Origin: Pampus argenteus | Taxonomy: Eukaryota; Chordata; Actinopteri; Scombriformes; Stromateidae | Direction of reading: 5' to 3' | NCBI GenBank assembly: GCA_036937835.1 | Contig: CM072864.1 | Coordinates: 6,290,501-6,354,500 of the forward strand | DNA: 64,000 nucleotides | Shown here: positions 41,888 through 52,430 of the stretch, one piece after another | Layout: each line of letters starts with the position of its first letter | Position numbering within the stretch: position 1 is the first letter of the stretch | The notes under the pieces: model-generated | Database searches by the model: none | Seen by the model: the letters and a program-made list of their open reading frames with translations, nothing else | Told to the model about the DNA's origin: nothing | Made by a program: the position numbers and the translations under genes

Positions 41888-44800
41888 GTAAGAATAACAG
41901 AAAAGCACAAAAATACTACAAAAATACTGGTTTCGTGTTACATAAAGCAGGTTAATCTCAGTGTCCAGCCTCCGGGCTGATAAACGGCTCTATTAACTGG
42001 CCTTCAGTAACCTTCTTTTAGCAAGACTAATACCAGGCTACGTTGGAAAAAATATATATATTTTAATTTAGTTTGTCAAGTTTATGATAAATAACCGTGT
42101 CCATGGTTACTGAAATTAGTTTTCACATCGGTTACACGTCCTATTTTTTATTTTTATTTACATGTAATTATGAGACGGTTTTATATCACAAACACCTGTT
42201 GATACTAACGACGGTGGTAACCTAAACTAAAAAAAACAAAACAGGTTTTTTAGTCTAAATTAAAGTCTGAATTTTTTTTTTTTTTTAAGCTAAAAATGTG
42301 TTTTTAACTAGTATCAGCTCATATTTCTGCTTGTTTGACCTGTGTCATGTGTTTTATTTAATTTCTTTAGTTTTGTTAAATAGCAACAACGCGTCAACAG
42401 TTATCTTAACGTTAGCTAACGTTAGCACAACAAAAACAAAACAGTGCGTTTCTTTCTTCAGTTTACAGTGATAGAAAAGCAGAAAACACTGGTGGAAGCA
42501 GGAGATTTGGGCCATTTCTTCTTGTCACTGTAATTTAGACCATTAATAGATATTGAAAATTGTGCCCACATAATTAAATGTCTTTTTGATGTCTTGTGAA
42601 AATGGGATATGAATATGGACGTTTCACAACAATTATTATACAACACATTTCTTTCTTCAACGTTTCCTTCCCTTTTTTTTTGTTACTTAGGTCTGTTTCT
42701 CTTTCTCCTGTCTCACTCTGCAAGTTTGGTGTGAATTATATTCTTAACTCAAGATGCACTTAAATGGCTCAGTGTCAGTTTATTCTTATTTACAGAAGCA
42801 CAAATAAAGGACATAAATAAAGACAATATATTAATAGTAGAAAAATAAATTAGGACACAGGGGTTAGGGCATCATCCTGGTGTGTTGTTTATTTAGTTAA
42901 GTTCTGTAAAATGTGGTGGCATATTCACGTCCACAGACTGACTCTGTTCTCTCTCTCTCTCAGTGAAGGAACCTTTCTACAGTCAGTATCGCTTTGGTTC
43001 TCTGCTCGGCAGTGGCGGGTTTGGATCAGTGTTTTCAGGCCAGCGGCTCTCTGATGGACTGCAGGTCAGACCATAAACACACATCACATGTTGTACTTCT
43101 GTTTTTTTGTAATAACATTTAACTTAATTCAATGAGAAGTAAATGATACAACTGTACTACTATTGTGACTGCAAATTTCACACAATGTTTTTTTTTTTTT
43201 TTTTCAATCCAGGTTGCCATTAAGCAGATTTCCAGTGACAGAGTACAGCAGTGGGCCAGACTGGTGAGTGTGAAGTTCATTATTTATGAAAAAAGTGGGG
43301 AATGTCCTTCACATGTTTCCATAGTGACATTTTCAAATGTCTTCTTTTTTTTGTCTAATACAGTCTAAAACTCAAAGATATTCAGTTTAATATGATTTTA
43401 AAACAAAACAAAAAAAATAGAAAATCAGAGACTTTGGAGAAGCTGACACTGAGACTTTTTATAGAGGTTAAAAAATACTCAAATGATTAATCAATTACCA
43501 TAATTATTGATCTACTAAGCCAGTAATTTAGTAGTTCATGTTTGTCTTCATGTTAGGCTGTATAAAAACAGTCTGGGGTGAGCGTTGCCCTCTGCTGGAC
43601 TGACAGGTGAATTACAGTCAGTGGGCGGGCGCTACCCTCTGGTTCCCACGGAAACCCGTGATGTCATGGTTTAGTAAATCATGCTGTAGGATTTCCCCCT
43701 TAGTGGCAGACTGATTTCTTATTCATCACCGCTGTAATTGGGATCCCCCCTAACCGCCACAAAAACACCTGAACGCACCTGCAGACGATGATTCAGTGCC
43801 CAAAAACTCCCACAGGAACCAAAGTGGAGTTTCTGTTTGAGGTTTAAAAATTAAAAACATGCAAATCTGGAGATTTTTTTTTCCTCTGAAACAAAAAATG
43901 CCAACATGAGTCATAACCACATTTTGTTCTTACCTGTAAACATGAGCTGTAACAGTGGCAGTTTTATTATTAGTTTTAGTACTTTTATCTTGGTTAGATT
44001 ATTTAAATTTCTACTTCAGGCATCGTAACAAACATAATTATTAGGATTACTATTGTTTAAGTGGTAATTAAATCATTATTACAAAATATTGTGTAACTAT
44101 TATTTACAGACAGATTGTGTACTTTTTAGTTTTTTAGAAATCAAAAAGTAATCTTTTTTTAATTGGTTTGGAAAATTAATCTCTAATAATTAATAACTAC
44201 GTCAGCGTTTTTTCAAGCACAAAGGACAAAAATCTGATATTGATTGAATAATGAAAAAAATTGTGAAATTAATGGTTAGTGTTGTATAAATAGGTTAGTT
44301 TGTGTATGAATCTGCAGTGATTATAGTTGGATAATCATGTTCTTTAAATCCCTCCTCAGCCCGGCGAGGTCAGTCCTGTTCCCATGGAGATCGCCCTGCT
44401 GCAGCGGCTCTCTGAGGCCGGAGGTGACTGCGGGGTCATCCGCATGCTGGACTGGTTCCAGGTGGAGGAGCGGGGCTTCCTGCTGGTTCTGGAGCGCCCG
44501 CCACAGTGCCAGGACCTGTTCGATTTCATCACCGAGAGAGGAGCGCTGCCCGAACAGCTCGCACTCAGGTTCGACTCTGTTCCCTCTGCTTAATTACTCT
44601 GGACTTTACTCTCCTTTGTTCTGTTTGTGTTTGACGTCTCCGCATCTGTTTTTTGCTGCTGCAGGTTTTTCCGTCAGATCGTGGAGGCACTGCTGGTCGT
44701 GCACAGCCACGGCATCGTGCACAGAGACATCAAGGATGAGAACATTGTGGTCGACACGAGGACACTCGACGTCAAGATCATCGACTTTGGATCAGGAGCT

Positions 44801-45645
44801 CCTCTCAAAGAGACACTGTACAGAGAGTATGAAGGTACAGAGAGAGAAAAGTTACATCTGCTGCATTTTGCCTTTAAAGGCATTCTCTGCTATTTTTAAA
44901 TAGTTAAATATATTAGAGGGACAACAATGGACAGACTGGATAACTCTTTGTGTCCTCAGGCACTCGGGTCTACAGTCCCCCAGAGTGGATCCAGTCTCAG
45001 TCGTACAAGGCCGTCTCTCTCACCGTCTGGTCTCTGGGCGTGCTGCTTTTCGACATGGTGTGCGGCGACATCCCGTTCGAGCGCGACCAAGAGATTGTCG
45101 GGGCCACACCCATTTTCACCAGACGAGTGTCTAAAGGTGAGCGCTGTTTTTCGCTTCCGAAAGTTCCAACTGTTTGAACACTGCTAATTCCATCAAAGTG
45201 TTTCTGAAGTTTGAGAATTTGCAGTTTCCTTTTTATTACAGTAGAATTGATTGAGGGGGGTTTGAACTGTTGGTCAGACAAAACAAGTAGAAAATTGTGA
45301 CAGTCCCTGTTTTCTGATGTTTTATAGAGCAAACAATTAATTAGTAGATGAACCAATAATGAGACTAATCAAAGGTCTAGATATAAGGTATATCCTAGAT
45401 TTCTGCTTAATAGATGTAGCATATTAAACAGAAAATATGCACAAATAATTAATTAAAAAACATCTTGCCTCCTTTTTACCCCAGAATGCCAGTCTCTGAT
45501 TCGCTGGTGTCTGTCTTACCGTCCCGAGGAGCGTCCGACTCTGGAGGATATCATGTCTCACCCATGGATGGAGGGAGGAGTAGGAGGAGGAGGAAGGAGA
45601 CATGCAGGAGAGGACCACAGCTCTCTGCCGAGCCAGTCCCTCTAA
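41830..45645 (+). CDS. pim2: PIM-family Ser/Thr kinase, PIM2-like, seven exons
   Basis: Exons 41830-41887, 42964-43064, 43213-43263, 44360-44568, 44665-44834, 44960-45136 and 45485-45645 sum to 927 nt: 308 aa plus TAA, close to human PIM2 (311). Kinase features in order: glycine loop LGSGGFGSV at 34-42, VAIK Lys57, alpha-C Glu80, the PIM hinge ERPPQCQDLFDFITERG from 115, HRDIKDEN at 159-166, DFGSG at 180, GTRVYSPPEW, VWSLGVLLFDMVCGDIPFE, RWCL and HPWM. The ERPxxxQDLFDFI hinge, lacking the usual hinge NH donor, marks the PIM family. LQVAIK, GDIPFERDQEI and the gene neighbours favour PIM2 over PIM1/3. PIM kinases are active without activation-loop phosphorylation and act in survival and translation control. 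The Gly-rich C-terminal tail is specific to this gene. Paralogue assignment rests mainly on synteny. Confidence 0.93.
41888..42963. other. PIM2-like intron 1
   Basis: 1.08 kb, noncoding and AT-rich, with GTTAACGTTAGCTAACGTTAG-type sequence near 42405-42427 and a (CT)n tract at the acceptor. Confidence 0.7.
42964..43064 (+). CDS. pim2: PIM2-like exon 2 (glycine loop)
   Basis: 101 nt encoding VKEPFYSQYRFGSLLGSGGF and the rest of the glycine loop to DGLQ. Acceptor after a (CT)n tract. Confidence 0.95.
43213..43263 (+). CDS. pim2: PIM2-like exon 3 (catalytic lysine)
   Basis: 51 nt, 17 codons: VAIKQISSDRVQQWARL, with Lys57. The acceptor follows a long T tract. Confidence 0.95.
43390..43510 (-). 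repeat. MITE-like family A fragment in PIM2 intron 3
   Basis: AAATCAGAGACTTTGGAGAA and CTCAAATGATTAATCAATTA, reversed family A words. Confidence 0.45.
43584..43601 (-). promoter_or_regulatory. CTCF-like motif in PIM2 intron 3
   Basis: On the - strand AGTCCAGCAGAGGGCAAC matches CCASYAGRKGGCR with one mismatch further on. Motif match only. Confidence 0.45.
44360..44568 (+). CDS. pim2: PIM2-like exon 4 (hinge)
   Basis: 209 nt from PGEVSPVPMEIALLQRLSEA to EQLAL, containing alpha-C Glu80 and the ERPPQCQDLFDFI hinge. Confidence 0.96.
44665..44834 (+). CDS. pim2: PIM2-like exon 5 (catalytic loop and DFG)
   Basis: 170 nt: RFFRQIVEALLVVHSHGIVH, RDIKDEN and IIDFGSGAPLKETLYREYE. Separated from exon 4 by a 96-nt intron. 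Confidence 0.96.
44960..45136 (+). CDS. pim2: PIM2-like exon 6
   Basis: 177 nt: GTRVYSPPEWIQSQSYKAVS through FERDQEIVGATPIFTRRVSK, covering the activation segment end and C-lobe. Confidence 0.96.
45180..45375 (+). repeat. MITE-like family A copy in PIM2 intron 6
   Basis: TTGAACTGTTGGTCAGACAA, TTTTCTGATGTTTTATAGAG and CAAACAATTAATTAGTAGAT. Confidence 0.65.
45485..45645 (+). CDS. pim2: PIM2-like exon 7 and stop
   Basis: 161 nt: ECQSLIRWCLSYRPEERPTL, EDIMSHPWM, a Gly-rich stretch GGVGGGG and a tail ending SQSL, TAA. Confidence 0.95.
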
Positions 45646-45748
45646 CTACACAACCCTCCACATGCTCATTCAGCCAGAACTGTGGATAATCTCTGAGATT
45701 AAACATGACACATGCGTGACTCTGCATGTTGTCGTTTTGATGACAGGA

Positions 45749-45754
45749 AATAAA
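45749..45754 (+). terminator. PIM2-like polyadenylation signal
   Basis: AATAAA 104 nt after the stop. The resulting 3' UTR lacks the ATTTA instability elements known from mammalian PIM1 mRNA. Confidence 0.7.
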
Positions 45755-46263
45755 ATCTCATGTATATCTTAACTACAGCTCCACTGAAGAGACTTTAAAC
45801 CTCTCGCAGATGGAAAACACATCACAGCAAACTTTTAGAATCTTTATTTTTTTTTTTTACACATTTTGTTTTTGAGGTCAGGAAATGATGGTCAGTCACT
45901 CAACAGAAACACAGAAGTATTCTCCAACAGATCAAACATAAGAACAGTGAAGTGGATTTGATTCTTTTCTTGCAAAAATGTTTTTGTTGAGCAGCTAACT
46001 CCCAAATTTCAGAGCATCCATGAACGCACCATCTGCTGCATCAGTACATGGTGACTCATTTTCATTTATTGAAACAGCAGTTTCTAACTAAAATCTATTT
46101 ATTTTATTTTCTGTTATTTCTCGTCACACTGCAGTCAGCTGATTTTTGATCGAAGTTACAGGTTCGGAAGCCATGTTTGGTTATTTATTGAAATTAGTAT
46201 TTTTTGTATTCAGTCCTTCACTGGCTCTGCTTCTTTGCAGTTACACTTTATGTTACAAGTCCT

Positions 46264-46515
46264 TCAAATCAAATCAAATTTTATTTATATAGCCCAAAAT
46301 ACATTTGTCTCAGAGGGCTTTACAATCTGTACAGGGAGTGACACCCTCTGTCCTTAGACCCTCGATTCAAGTGAGGAAAAACTTGCCCACCAAAAAACCT
46401 TTTAACAGGGAAAAAGGTGGAAGAAACCTCAGGAAGAGCCACAGAGGAGGGATCCCTCTTTCAGGACAGACAGACGTGCAATGGATGTTACATGTACACT
46501 CACAATGAATTATAC
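46264..46515 (+). repeat. SINE-like family E, second long copy
   Basis: Matches 9383-9680 with few differences, but lacks about 24 bp after CATGTACA and a short ATCACAA near the left end. Confidence 0.85.
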
Positions 46516-47344
46516 CATCCTTTTAACTTTCTGGAACTTTTCCCAATAACTTTCCAGAAAGAAGCTGGTATATAAGTATTAATCTGCTATATTTTATTTG
46601 TGTTCAGTTGCTAACTACTCAATCTTTCCAGAGTTTTAACAGACAAATAGCTCAGAGGTCATCTGAACACTGAAAACTCCCAACAAGTAATGATGCAAAG
46701 TTTCAAACTGCACTTACTTGTCATACAACACAAGGACAAAAAAGACAACAAGAGAAAGATAATTCTTCTCTTCCAAATAAGAGAATAATTTCCAGGAAAC
46801 ATCTTTAAGATTTAACATCACCAGCAAAGTGCTTAAAATATTCCCAGTGAGGGAATTTGTGAGTTAAAGTTTAACCGTCCAGTGAAAGTAGAACAGATGT
46901 GACATTGAGGATCTCGGATCAGTTTTTCAGCTCTGAGGTCAAAGTTGGTTTAATGTTAATGAGTCAATCTGCTGACGGTGACTTGTCCTGTTGATGTTTG
47001 TCACTGTAAATACTTGTGTATTGTTCAATGGTTTTGTGGTCAAAGTGGCTCGTTGGTCACTTGTTTCTGTTTATTTACATTAAATAAGAATTTATGGATC
47101 AAAGAAAACAAAGATCCAACATTTAAATAAATTTGTTTTTGGTTGCTTTTACCCCCTTTGTCCTTTGTCTTTCTCTTCTTGTTGTGATGTCAAAATGTAG
47201 ACCTGCCCCTTAAAATCAGACTTTCTATGAGCTCAGAAAAAAATTCCACGTTCAGCAGAAGAACGTGAAAACAAACTCTGCACATACATTATTCTGCACA
47301 AAGAGAACAACATCCGACTGAAGGAACAAAGAGAAAAACATGTT

Positions 47345-47540
47345 TTTGAGTGAAGGGGAACTTTCAGTAAAAGTACCAAAGTATTAGTTGTAAAATGTAC
47401 TTAAAATATCAAAAGCAAAAGTACTCAGTAAGCAGAATGGCCTGTTTCAGAATTATATATTATTAGATTAAAAGTACAATCATTAATGTATAAGTATTAC
47501 TTTAATATTGCAGGTAAAGTTAATTGTAACTACAGGATTT
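47345..47540 (+). repeat. Repeat family B copy
   Basis: TTTCAGTAAAAGTACCAAAG, AAGCAAAAGTACTCAGTAAG and CAGAATGGCCTGTTTCAGAA mark a clear copy. Confidence 0.75.
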
Positions 47541-47668
47541 CACATACTGGTGAGTAGCATAAAACATACAAATATACAAAAGTATCAAAAAAACATAAAA
47601 TGAAATAAAATATTTCAACAGTATTTGTACTTGTACAACAATATATAGCAACAATATATAACCCATCG

Positions 47669-47686
47669 CACCAGCAGGTGGCGCTA
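47669..47686 (+). promoter_or_regulatory. Strong CTCF-like motif upstream of SLC35A2
   Basis: CACCAGCAGGTGGCGCTA matches the CTCF core CCASYAGRKGGCRSYR at all 16 positions. It lies about 830 bp before the SLC35A2 start codon, in an otherwise AT-rich setting. No binding evidence. Confidence 0.6.
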
Positions 47687-48120
47687 AACACCAGCCCCAA
47701 CTGACAGGTGAGCCGAGCAGCCAATAGCGTTCATCGAAGCTCAACCTGAAGGAGAACAAGGAAGTGCGCGACAGCAGGGTCAAAGAAAAAAGAAGATTAA
47801 GAGGTCTCACTCTGACTATTCTCACAGTACACAGTAGTTTGTACCTCATTGCATTCACCAATGAAAAAAAACACTGGAGATCTTTCTTGAAATTATAGTC
47901 ATAATAGTAATAATAGAGATAGTCATAATTATAAGATATTTTCTTGTAATTATTAGATAAGTCATAGGCTAAATATGGGATATGGAAGTCAAAATTATAA
48001 GTCCTACAACTGTTTCTCATTGGTGAACGCAATGCGCTTCCGTACCTGTATGGATATAAAATGTGTCAAATAAAATCAGTAAATCAATAAAATCGGTTTA
48101 TGTGTCAGTTTTGGTTTCCA

Positions 48121-48497
48121 TGGTGACGTGGCATGTACCAGAGTTTCCTCTGGGCAGAAGGAAACAGAGTGGTACATCCTGTCAGCCGAGATGTTTATTA
48201 TCTGTGTAGCCGTCAGAAGCTCCTGCAGTGCCCGGACACAACAGCTACTCTGGGAACAGTTTCACCCTGATGGCCCCGGTGCTTCCTCTGTAGTCTCTAC
48301 TTCACTCAGCTCCGGTGTAAATAGTACCCGACAGACCCGCTGCTTCTTCCAACTTTACCCTGAATAACAAACACGGGTCCGGTGCTCCGGTTGGATCTAC
48401 ACAGAGAGCCGCGGCTAGCTGTTAGGCTAGCGGAACGTTAGCCGAGCAGGCAGCAGGGCGACAGCTCGGTCCGGACGGTGGGCAGAGGCAGCGCAGC
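48121..48497 (+). promoter_or_regulatory. slc35a2: SLC35A2 promoter region and 5' UTR
   Basis: GC content rises sharply from about 48370, with CCGCGGCTAGC and CGGTCCGGACGG, up to the ATG in GCAGCATGG. No TATA box is seen. The start of transcription is not determined. Confidence 0.55.
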
Positions 48498-48561
48498 ATG
48501 GCCGGAGGGAACCACAGCAAGGCGGCGGATGAGAAGGCGACGAGTCAGGGTCAGAGTGATG
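48498..48561 (+). CDS. slc35a2: SLC35A2 exon 1
   Basis: 64 nt encoding MAGGNHSKAADEKATSQGQS D, the variable cytosolic N-terminus. Kozak context AGCATGG is good. Donor GTACGT. Confidence 0.92.
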
Positions 48562-51500
48562 GTACGTGAGAGGGAGAGCCGAGAACCGGAGGCTGAGTTA
48601 ACATGGCCCACACGACTCTTAAGATGGTTAACATGTTAAAATAGGAATAACAACATGTTTCTTTTAATACTGTTAAATTAGTATCTACATTTTTAATTGG
48701 CGTTTCTTACTTCACCCCCAGGCAGGTGAAGGAGAGCTAACTAGCGGCTAAATGAACTGGTTTCAGTGCTTCAGTACTTCCAGAAGTTAACCAGAAAAGT
48801 AAGCTACACTGCTAATGAACTGTGGTCGACAGAGATAAACAGAAATCCAGGTGTTAAAACTGATTTATAATTATAACTTAAACCAATAAATTACCAATAA
48901 ACTGTTAGCATGGTAGCCGAGCTGAAGGCTAGTGTTTAATGCTAGGGTAATTTGCAGCAGTTAACAGAAATAAAACTAGTTGTTTGGTAGTTGACTGAGC
49001 TGTTGGTGTCAGTTAATGTTGCTACTTCAGTGTGTTTAAACTACACGTCCACAAATAATGCCAAAGCATAAATAAAAAGGTGAATGAAATATGTAGAAAT
49101 CAGGTGTATAAAGTAGTAATGAGTGGTGGACTGCTGGTGACGTGGAGGTTTGACTCAGGTAAGGTTTGACTCAGGTAAGGTTTGGTAGTGACATAAACGC
49201 TTCACCTGAACCTGAACAGAACCGGCCGATGTAAACATTTTAAACAGGTTTAAGATTAAAGGGCAAGTTAATTGGATGTAGCGCTGTGTCTCATTATGAC
49301 AACCTGGCCCTTTCTTTTTTGCAATCAAATCAAGCTAATTTTATCTTGTACGCCATACCAGCAAAACCAGAAACTCCACTGGGTGTCAACCCAAAGTCTT
49401 GTCTTGTAATTGTATCTCTGGGTGTGTTCACATATACAATGTTTTGTTCTTCAGAAGCCCCTGGCTGTTTCTACATTCAACTGCTCAGAAAAAAAAAAAT
49501 CTGAAACCTCCGCCTGAAGGTTTTTAGAGCACTACACATCTGAAAACAATTATCCGTGATAATTTAATTAGTACTTATTGTCTGTTGCAATTAAACAAAT
49601 AAATGTAATGTTAAATGTCAGATTATAAAACTCTTCCCGAGACAATGATGAGTAAATTCTGTACAGAAGTAAACGTCTGGAGGTTTGATGTGTTTGTTTG
49701 TTGTCTTCCAGTGAACAGGAAGTTGAAGTACATCAGTCTGGCTGTGCTGGTGGTCCAGAATGCATCGCTAATCCTCAGCATCCGATATGTCCGCACATTG
49801 CCAGGCGACCGCTTCTTCGCCACGTCAGCTGTAGTCATGGCAGAGATCCTGAAGGTCCTGACGTGCCTGCTCATCATCCTGCTGCAGAAGAAATGTAAGT
49901 CACGCCTAAACCTGAACGATGCAGTTTATTAAAATAAGCAACGAAAAAATAAATAATGAATAAAAACACAGCCGTGAAGTAAGAGGAGTTCTTTCAGGTT
50001 CCTGCAGCAACAGTCCAGTTCATGTTCTCATGTGTCACATAATGTCTGATTCTTTCATATAAGGTCTTTTTTAAGGACTTTAAGATACTTCAGCATTAAG
50101 AAATGGAAGCTGCTGTTTCAGAGCTGCATTGATTAGTCGATGAACATAAAATAAATCTGCTGGTTCCAGCTTCGTAAATGTGATGATTTTTTAAATACTT
50201 TTTCTGTCATACATGACAGTAAATGGAATATCTTTTATCTTTTGACTTATAATCAGTAATCAGACAAAACAAGACATTTTAAGACGCCACGATGGGCAAA
50301 TTTCACAAATCTTGTGACAATTAATTGATTGGACATTGGTCAGGATCTATTTTATTAAAATAGTTAATTAAATTTACAGTGTGGAGTTATTTAAAAGGTT
50401 ATATATATATATATATATATATGACATAACAACCCTTCTCTCTCTGTCTCTGCAGTCAGTGTGATGGACACGGCGTCCTTCCTCGTCAACTCCATCGTGT
50501 TTCAGTACAAAGACACTCTGAAACTGGCTGTTCCCTCTCTCATCTACACTCTGCAGAACAATCTGCAGTACATCGCCATCTCCAACCTGCCGGCTGCCAC
50601 TTTCCAGGTCAGACTGAATTTCAATTTGAATAAACTTTATTTCAAACATTTAAAAAAACAGAATAAATAAAATGTATTATTTTGACAATGAACTTATACA
50701 ACAGTCTCAATAGGCTTAAATAACATTTCAAGTCTGAAATGGAGTATGAAGAAGCAACATTGTCTAGTCCTACCTCTATTCTACATTAATCAATCAACCA
50801 CTCCACTGTCCATGCAGACTGAGCATCAAGATAAACCTGGTTTATCTGTTCTTTAATTTTAGTCTGGTGTTATTCTATATTTGGGCTATACATATAAAAT
50901 TTGATTTGATATTTATTACTGTCAACATGAGGTCTTCCACAGAGGAAGATGATGCATCACAGTACTTGTTAGTGGATCAATTGATTTGTATCCCTCGTCT
51001 CTCAGGTCACGTATCAGTTGAAGATTCTCACCACAGCTCTGTTCAGTGTGTTGATGTTGAGGAAGTCTCTGTCCAGAGTTCAGTGGATTTCTCTACTGCT
51101 GCTCTTCGGAGGCGTCGCCATCGTTCAGGTAGGCCCCACCTCCAGCTCACCTGTGTGTCCCCTTCATCTCTCTGACAGTAAACTATTTTGATAATTGTGA
51201 ATATTTTTTGGCTTTGAATTGTTGGCTGTAAAAAAAACAAGACAATTGACGAGCTTGGCCTGCAGCAAATTTTCTGACAAGGTAAACAATTATTGGAATA
51301 ATTTTGAAACCAGTCAGCAGATTAATGAGTCCAAATAGTGATAATTACTGGACATTATGGTTGTAACTACGGTAATGATTATTTTCATTGTTGATTAATC
51401 TGTTGATTATTTTCTTTAACTGATAAGTGGTTTTGTATTAAAACATGTCGATCACTGTTTCCCAAAGCCCAAGATGAAAATGTCCAAAAATATTCAGTTT

Positions 51501-52430
51501 ACTGTCATGGAGGACGAAAGAAACCAGACAATATTCACATTTGAGAATCTGGAATCAGAGAATCGTTTCCTAAATGACTCAAAACAATTAACTGAACAAA
51601 ATAGTTGCTGATTCATTTAATAGTTGTCAACTAATTTATTAATCAACTCTTTGTTGCAGCAACTGCAGTTTTTTAAAATAATAATGTCTATAAATATTAA
51701 TTTTAAATGTTTTTAATGACTTTTGTAGAAATCTTTTTTTTTTTTTTTTTTTTCTTTTTGTTTCATATGAAAGGTGCTGTATACATTTTAAATTCATTGA
51801 CTGGTTCATTGATGGATTTCCTATCAGGTGCAGCAGGAGGGGAACAAGGAGGCGTCGGTGTTGGACACCTCCAATCAGAACTACACGGTGGGCCTGGTTG
51901 CTGTGGTGATCAGCTGCATGTCGTCGGGATTCGCCGGAGTTTACTTTGAGAAGATCCTGAAGGGGAGCTCAGCCTCTGTCTGGTTGCGGAACGTGCAGCT
52001 TGGAGTCTTCGGCACGGTGCTCGGCATGCTGGGACTGTGGTGGAATGACGGAGCCGCTATTGCAGAGCACGGCTTCCTGTTCGGATACACCGGCATGGTG
52101 TGGTGCGTCATCTTCAACCAGGCGTTCGGCGGGCTGCTGGTTGCTGTAGTGGTGAAGTATGCTGACAACATCCTGAAAGGCTTCGCCACCTCCTTCTCCA
52201 TCATCGTCTCTACGGTGATGTCCATCTACCTGTTCGGATTCCACGTGGACCTGATGTTCACAGCGGGGGCGGGGCTCGTCATCGGTGCCGTCTACATGTA
52301 CAGCCTCCCCAAATCGACCAGTGGCTCTTCGTCCCCGAGCTCCTCCTCGTCTTCCTCGGCGGCGGCACCGGGGACAAACGGAGATGCTGAGATGGAGGCG
52401 TTTCTGCCAAAGTCAGTGCTGGTGAAGTGA
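48498..52430 (+). CDS. slc35a2: SLC35A2 UDP-galactose transporter, five exons
   Basis: Exons 48498-48561, 49712-49894, 50456-50607, 51006-51128 and 51828-52430 total 1125 nt: 374 aa plus TGA, with all phases closing. The protein follows vertebrate SLC35A2: [125 protein letters not shown] and the nucleotide-sugar transporter signature [13 protein letters not shown] at 284-296. The alternation of hydrophobic stretches fits about ten membrane segments. Role: exchanges UDP-galactose for UMP across the Golgi membrane for glycan synthesis. It ends FLPKSVLVK, the tail of the Golgi isoform (UGT1) in mammals. The Ser-rich stretch near 345-360 is cytosolic in the family and poorly conserved. Confidence 0.97.
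48562..49711. other. SLC35A2 intron 1
   Basis: 1.15 kb, noncoding. Contains GTTTGACTCAGGTAAG twice in tandem near 49148-49185; otherwise nothing recognised. Confidence 0.65.
49712..49894 (+). CDS. slc35a2: SLC35A2 exon 2
   Basis: 183 nt from [20 protein letters not shown] to LLIILLQKK, with the first two membrane segments. Confidence 0.97.
50120..50345 (+). repeat. MITE-like family A copy in SLC35A2 intron 2
   Basis: CAGAGCTGCATTGATTAGTC at the left, CATGACAGTAAATGGAATAT and CAGACAAAACAAGACATTTT in the centre. Confidence 0.65.
50399..50422. repeat. (AT)n microsatellite
   Basis: 24 bp of AT, about 33 nt before the exon 3 acceptor. Confidence 0.9.
50456..50607 (+). CDS. slc35a2: SLC35A2 exon 3
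   Basis: 152 nt: FSVMDTASFLVNSIVFQYKD through NLPAATFQ. The intron before it ends with an (AT)n run and a CT-rich tract. Confidence 0.97.
51006..51128 (+). CDS. slc35a2: SLC35A2 exon 4
   Basis: 123 nt, 41 codons: [20 protein letters not shown] through LLLLFGGVAIVQ. Confidence 0.96.
51165..51335 (+). repeat. MITE-like family A fragment
   Basis: GACAGTAAACTATTTTGATA, TTGGCTTTGAATTGTTGGCT and GCAAATTTTCTGACAAGGTA. Confidence 0.55.
51358..51670 (-). repeat. MITE-like family A, nearly complete inverted copy
   Basis: GGTTGTAACTACGGTAATGA at the left and TCTTTGTTGCAGCAACTGCA at the right. The centre is reversed (AAATATTCAGTTTACTGTCA). It directly follows a copy in the other orientation, so the two form a head-to-head pair in intron 4. 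Confidence 0.8.
51828..52430 (+). CDS. slc35a2: SLC35A2 exon 5 and stop
   Basis: 603 nt: [20 protein letters not shown] to the end, with the last membrane segments and the FLPKSVLVK tail. The first codon is GTG (Val), an internal codon, not a start. Confidence 0.97.
   Translation: [200 protein letters not shown]

Larger units (their letters stand above)
43264..44359. other. PIM2-like intron 3
   Basis: 1.1 kb, noncoding; holds the family A fragment, the CTCF-like motif within a short GC-richer island (43570-43700), and AT-rich sequence. Confidence 0.7.
45760..48120. other. Intergenic region between PIM2-like and SLC35A2
   Basis: Contains a SINE-like family E copy, a family B copy, a CTCF-like motif and an AT-rich AATTATAAG block (47880-48010). 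The 170-codon - strand frame at 47520-48032 is repeat-derived and has no coding character. Confidence 0.6.

Noticed and set aside
41830..45645. PIM1 or PIM3 identity for the kinase
   Set aside because: LQVAIK, GDIPFERDQEI and the neighbours OTUD5 and SLC35A2 favour PIM2, though a tree was not built.
47520..48032. 170-codon - strand frame rich in Tyr/Phe/Leu
   Set aside because: AT-rich repeat sequence (family B and AATTATAAG block); no domain or splice structure.
51828..52430. Independent 200-codon gene starting at GTG 51828
   Set aside because: It is the last exon of SLC35A2; GTG codes Val after an in-phase AG acceptor.
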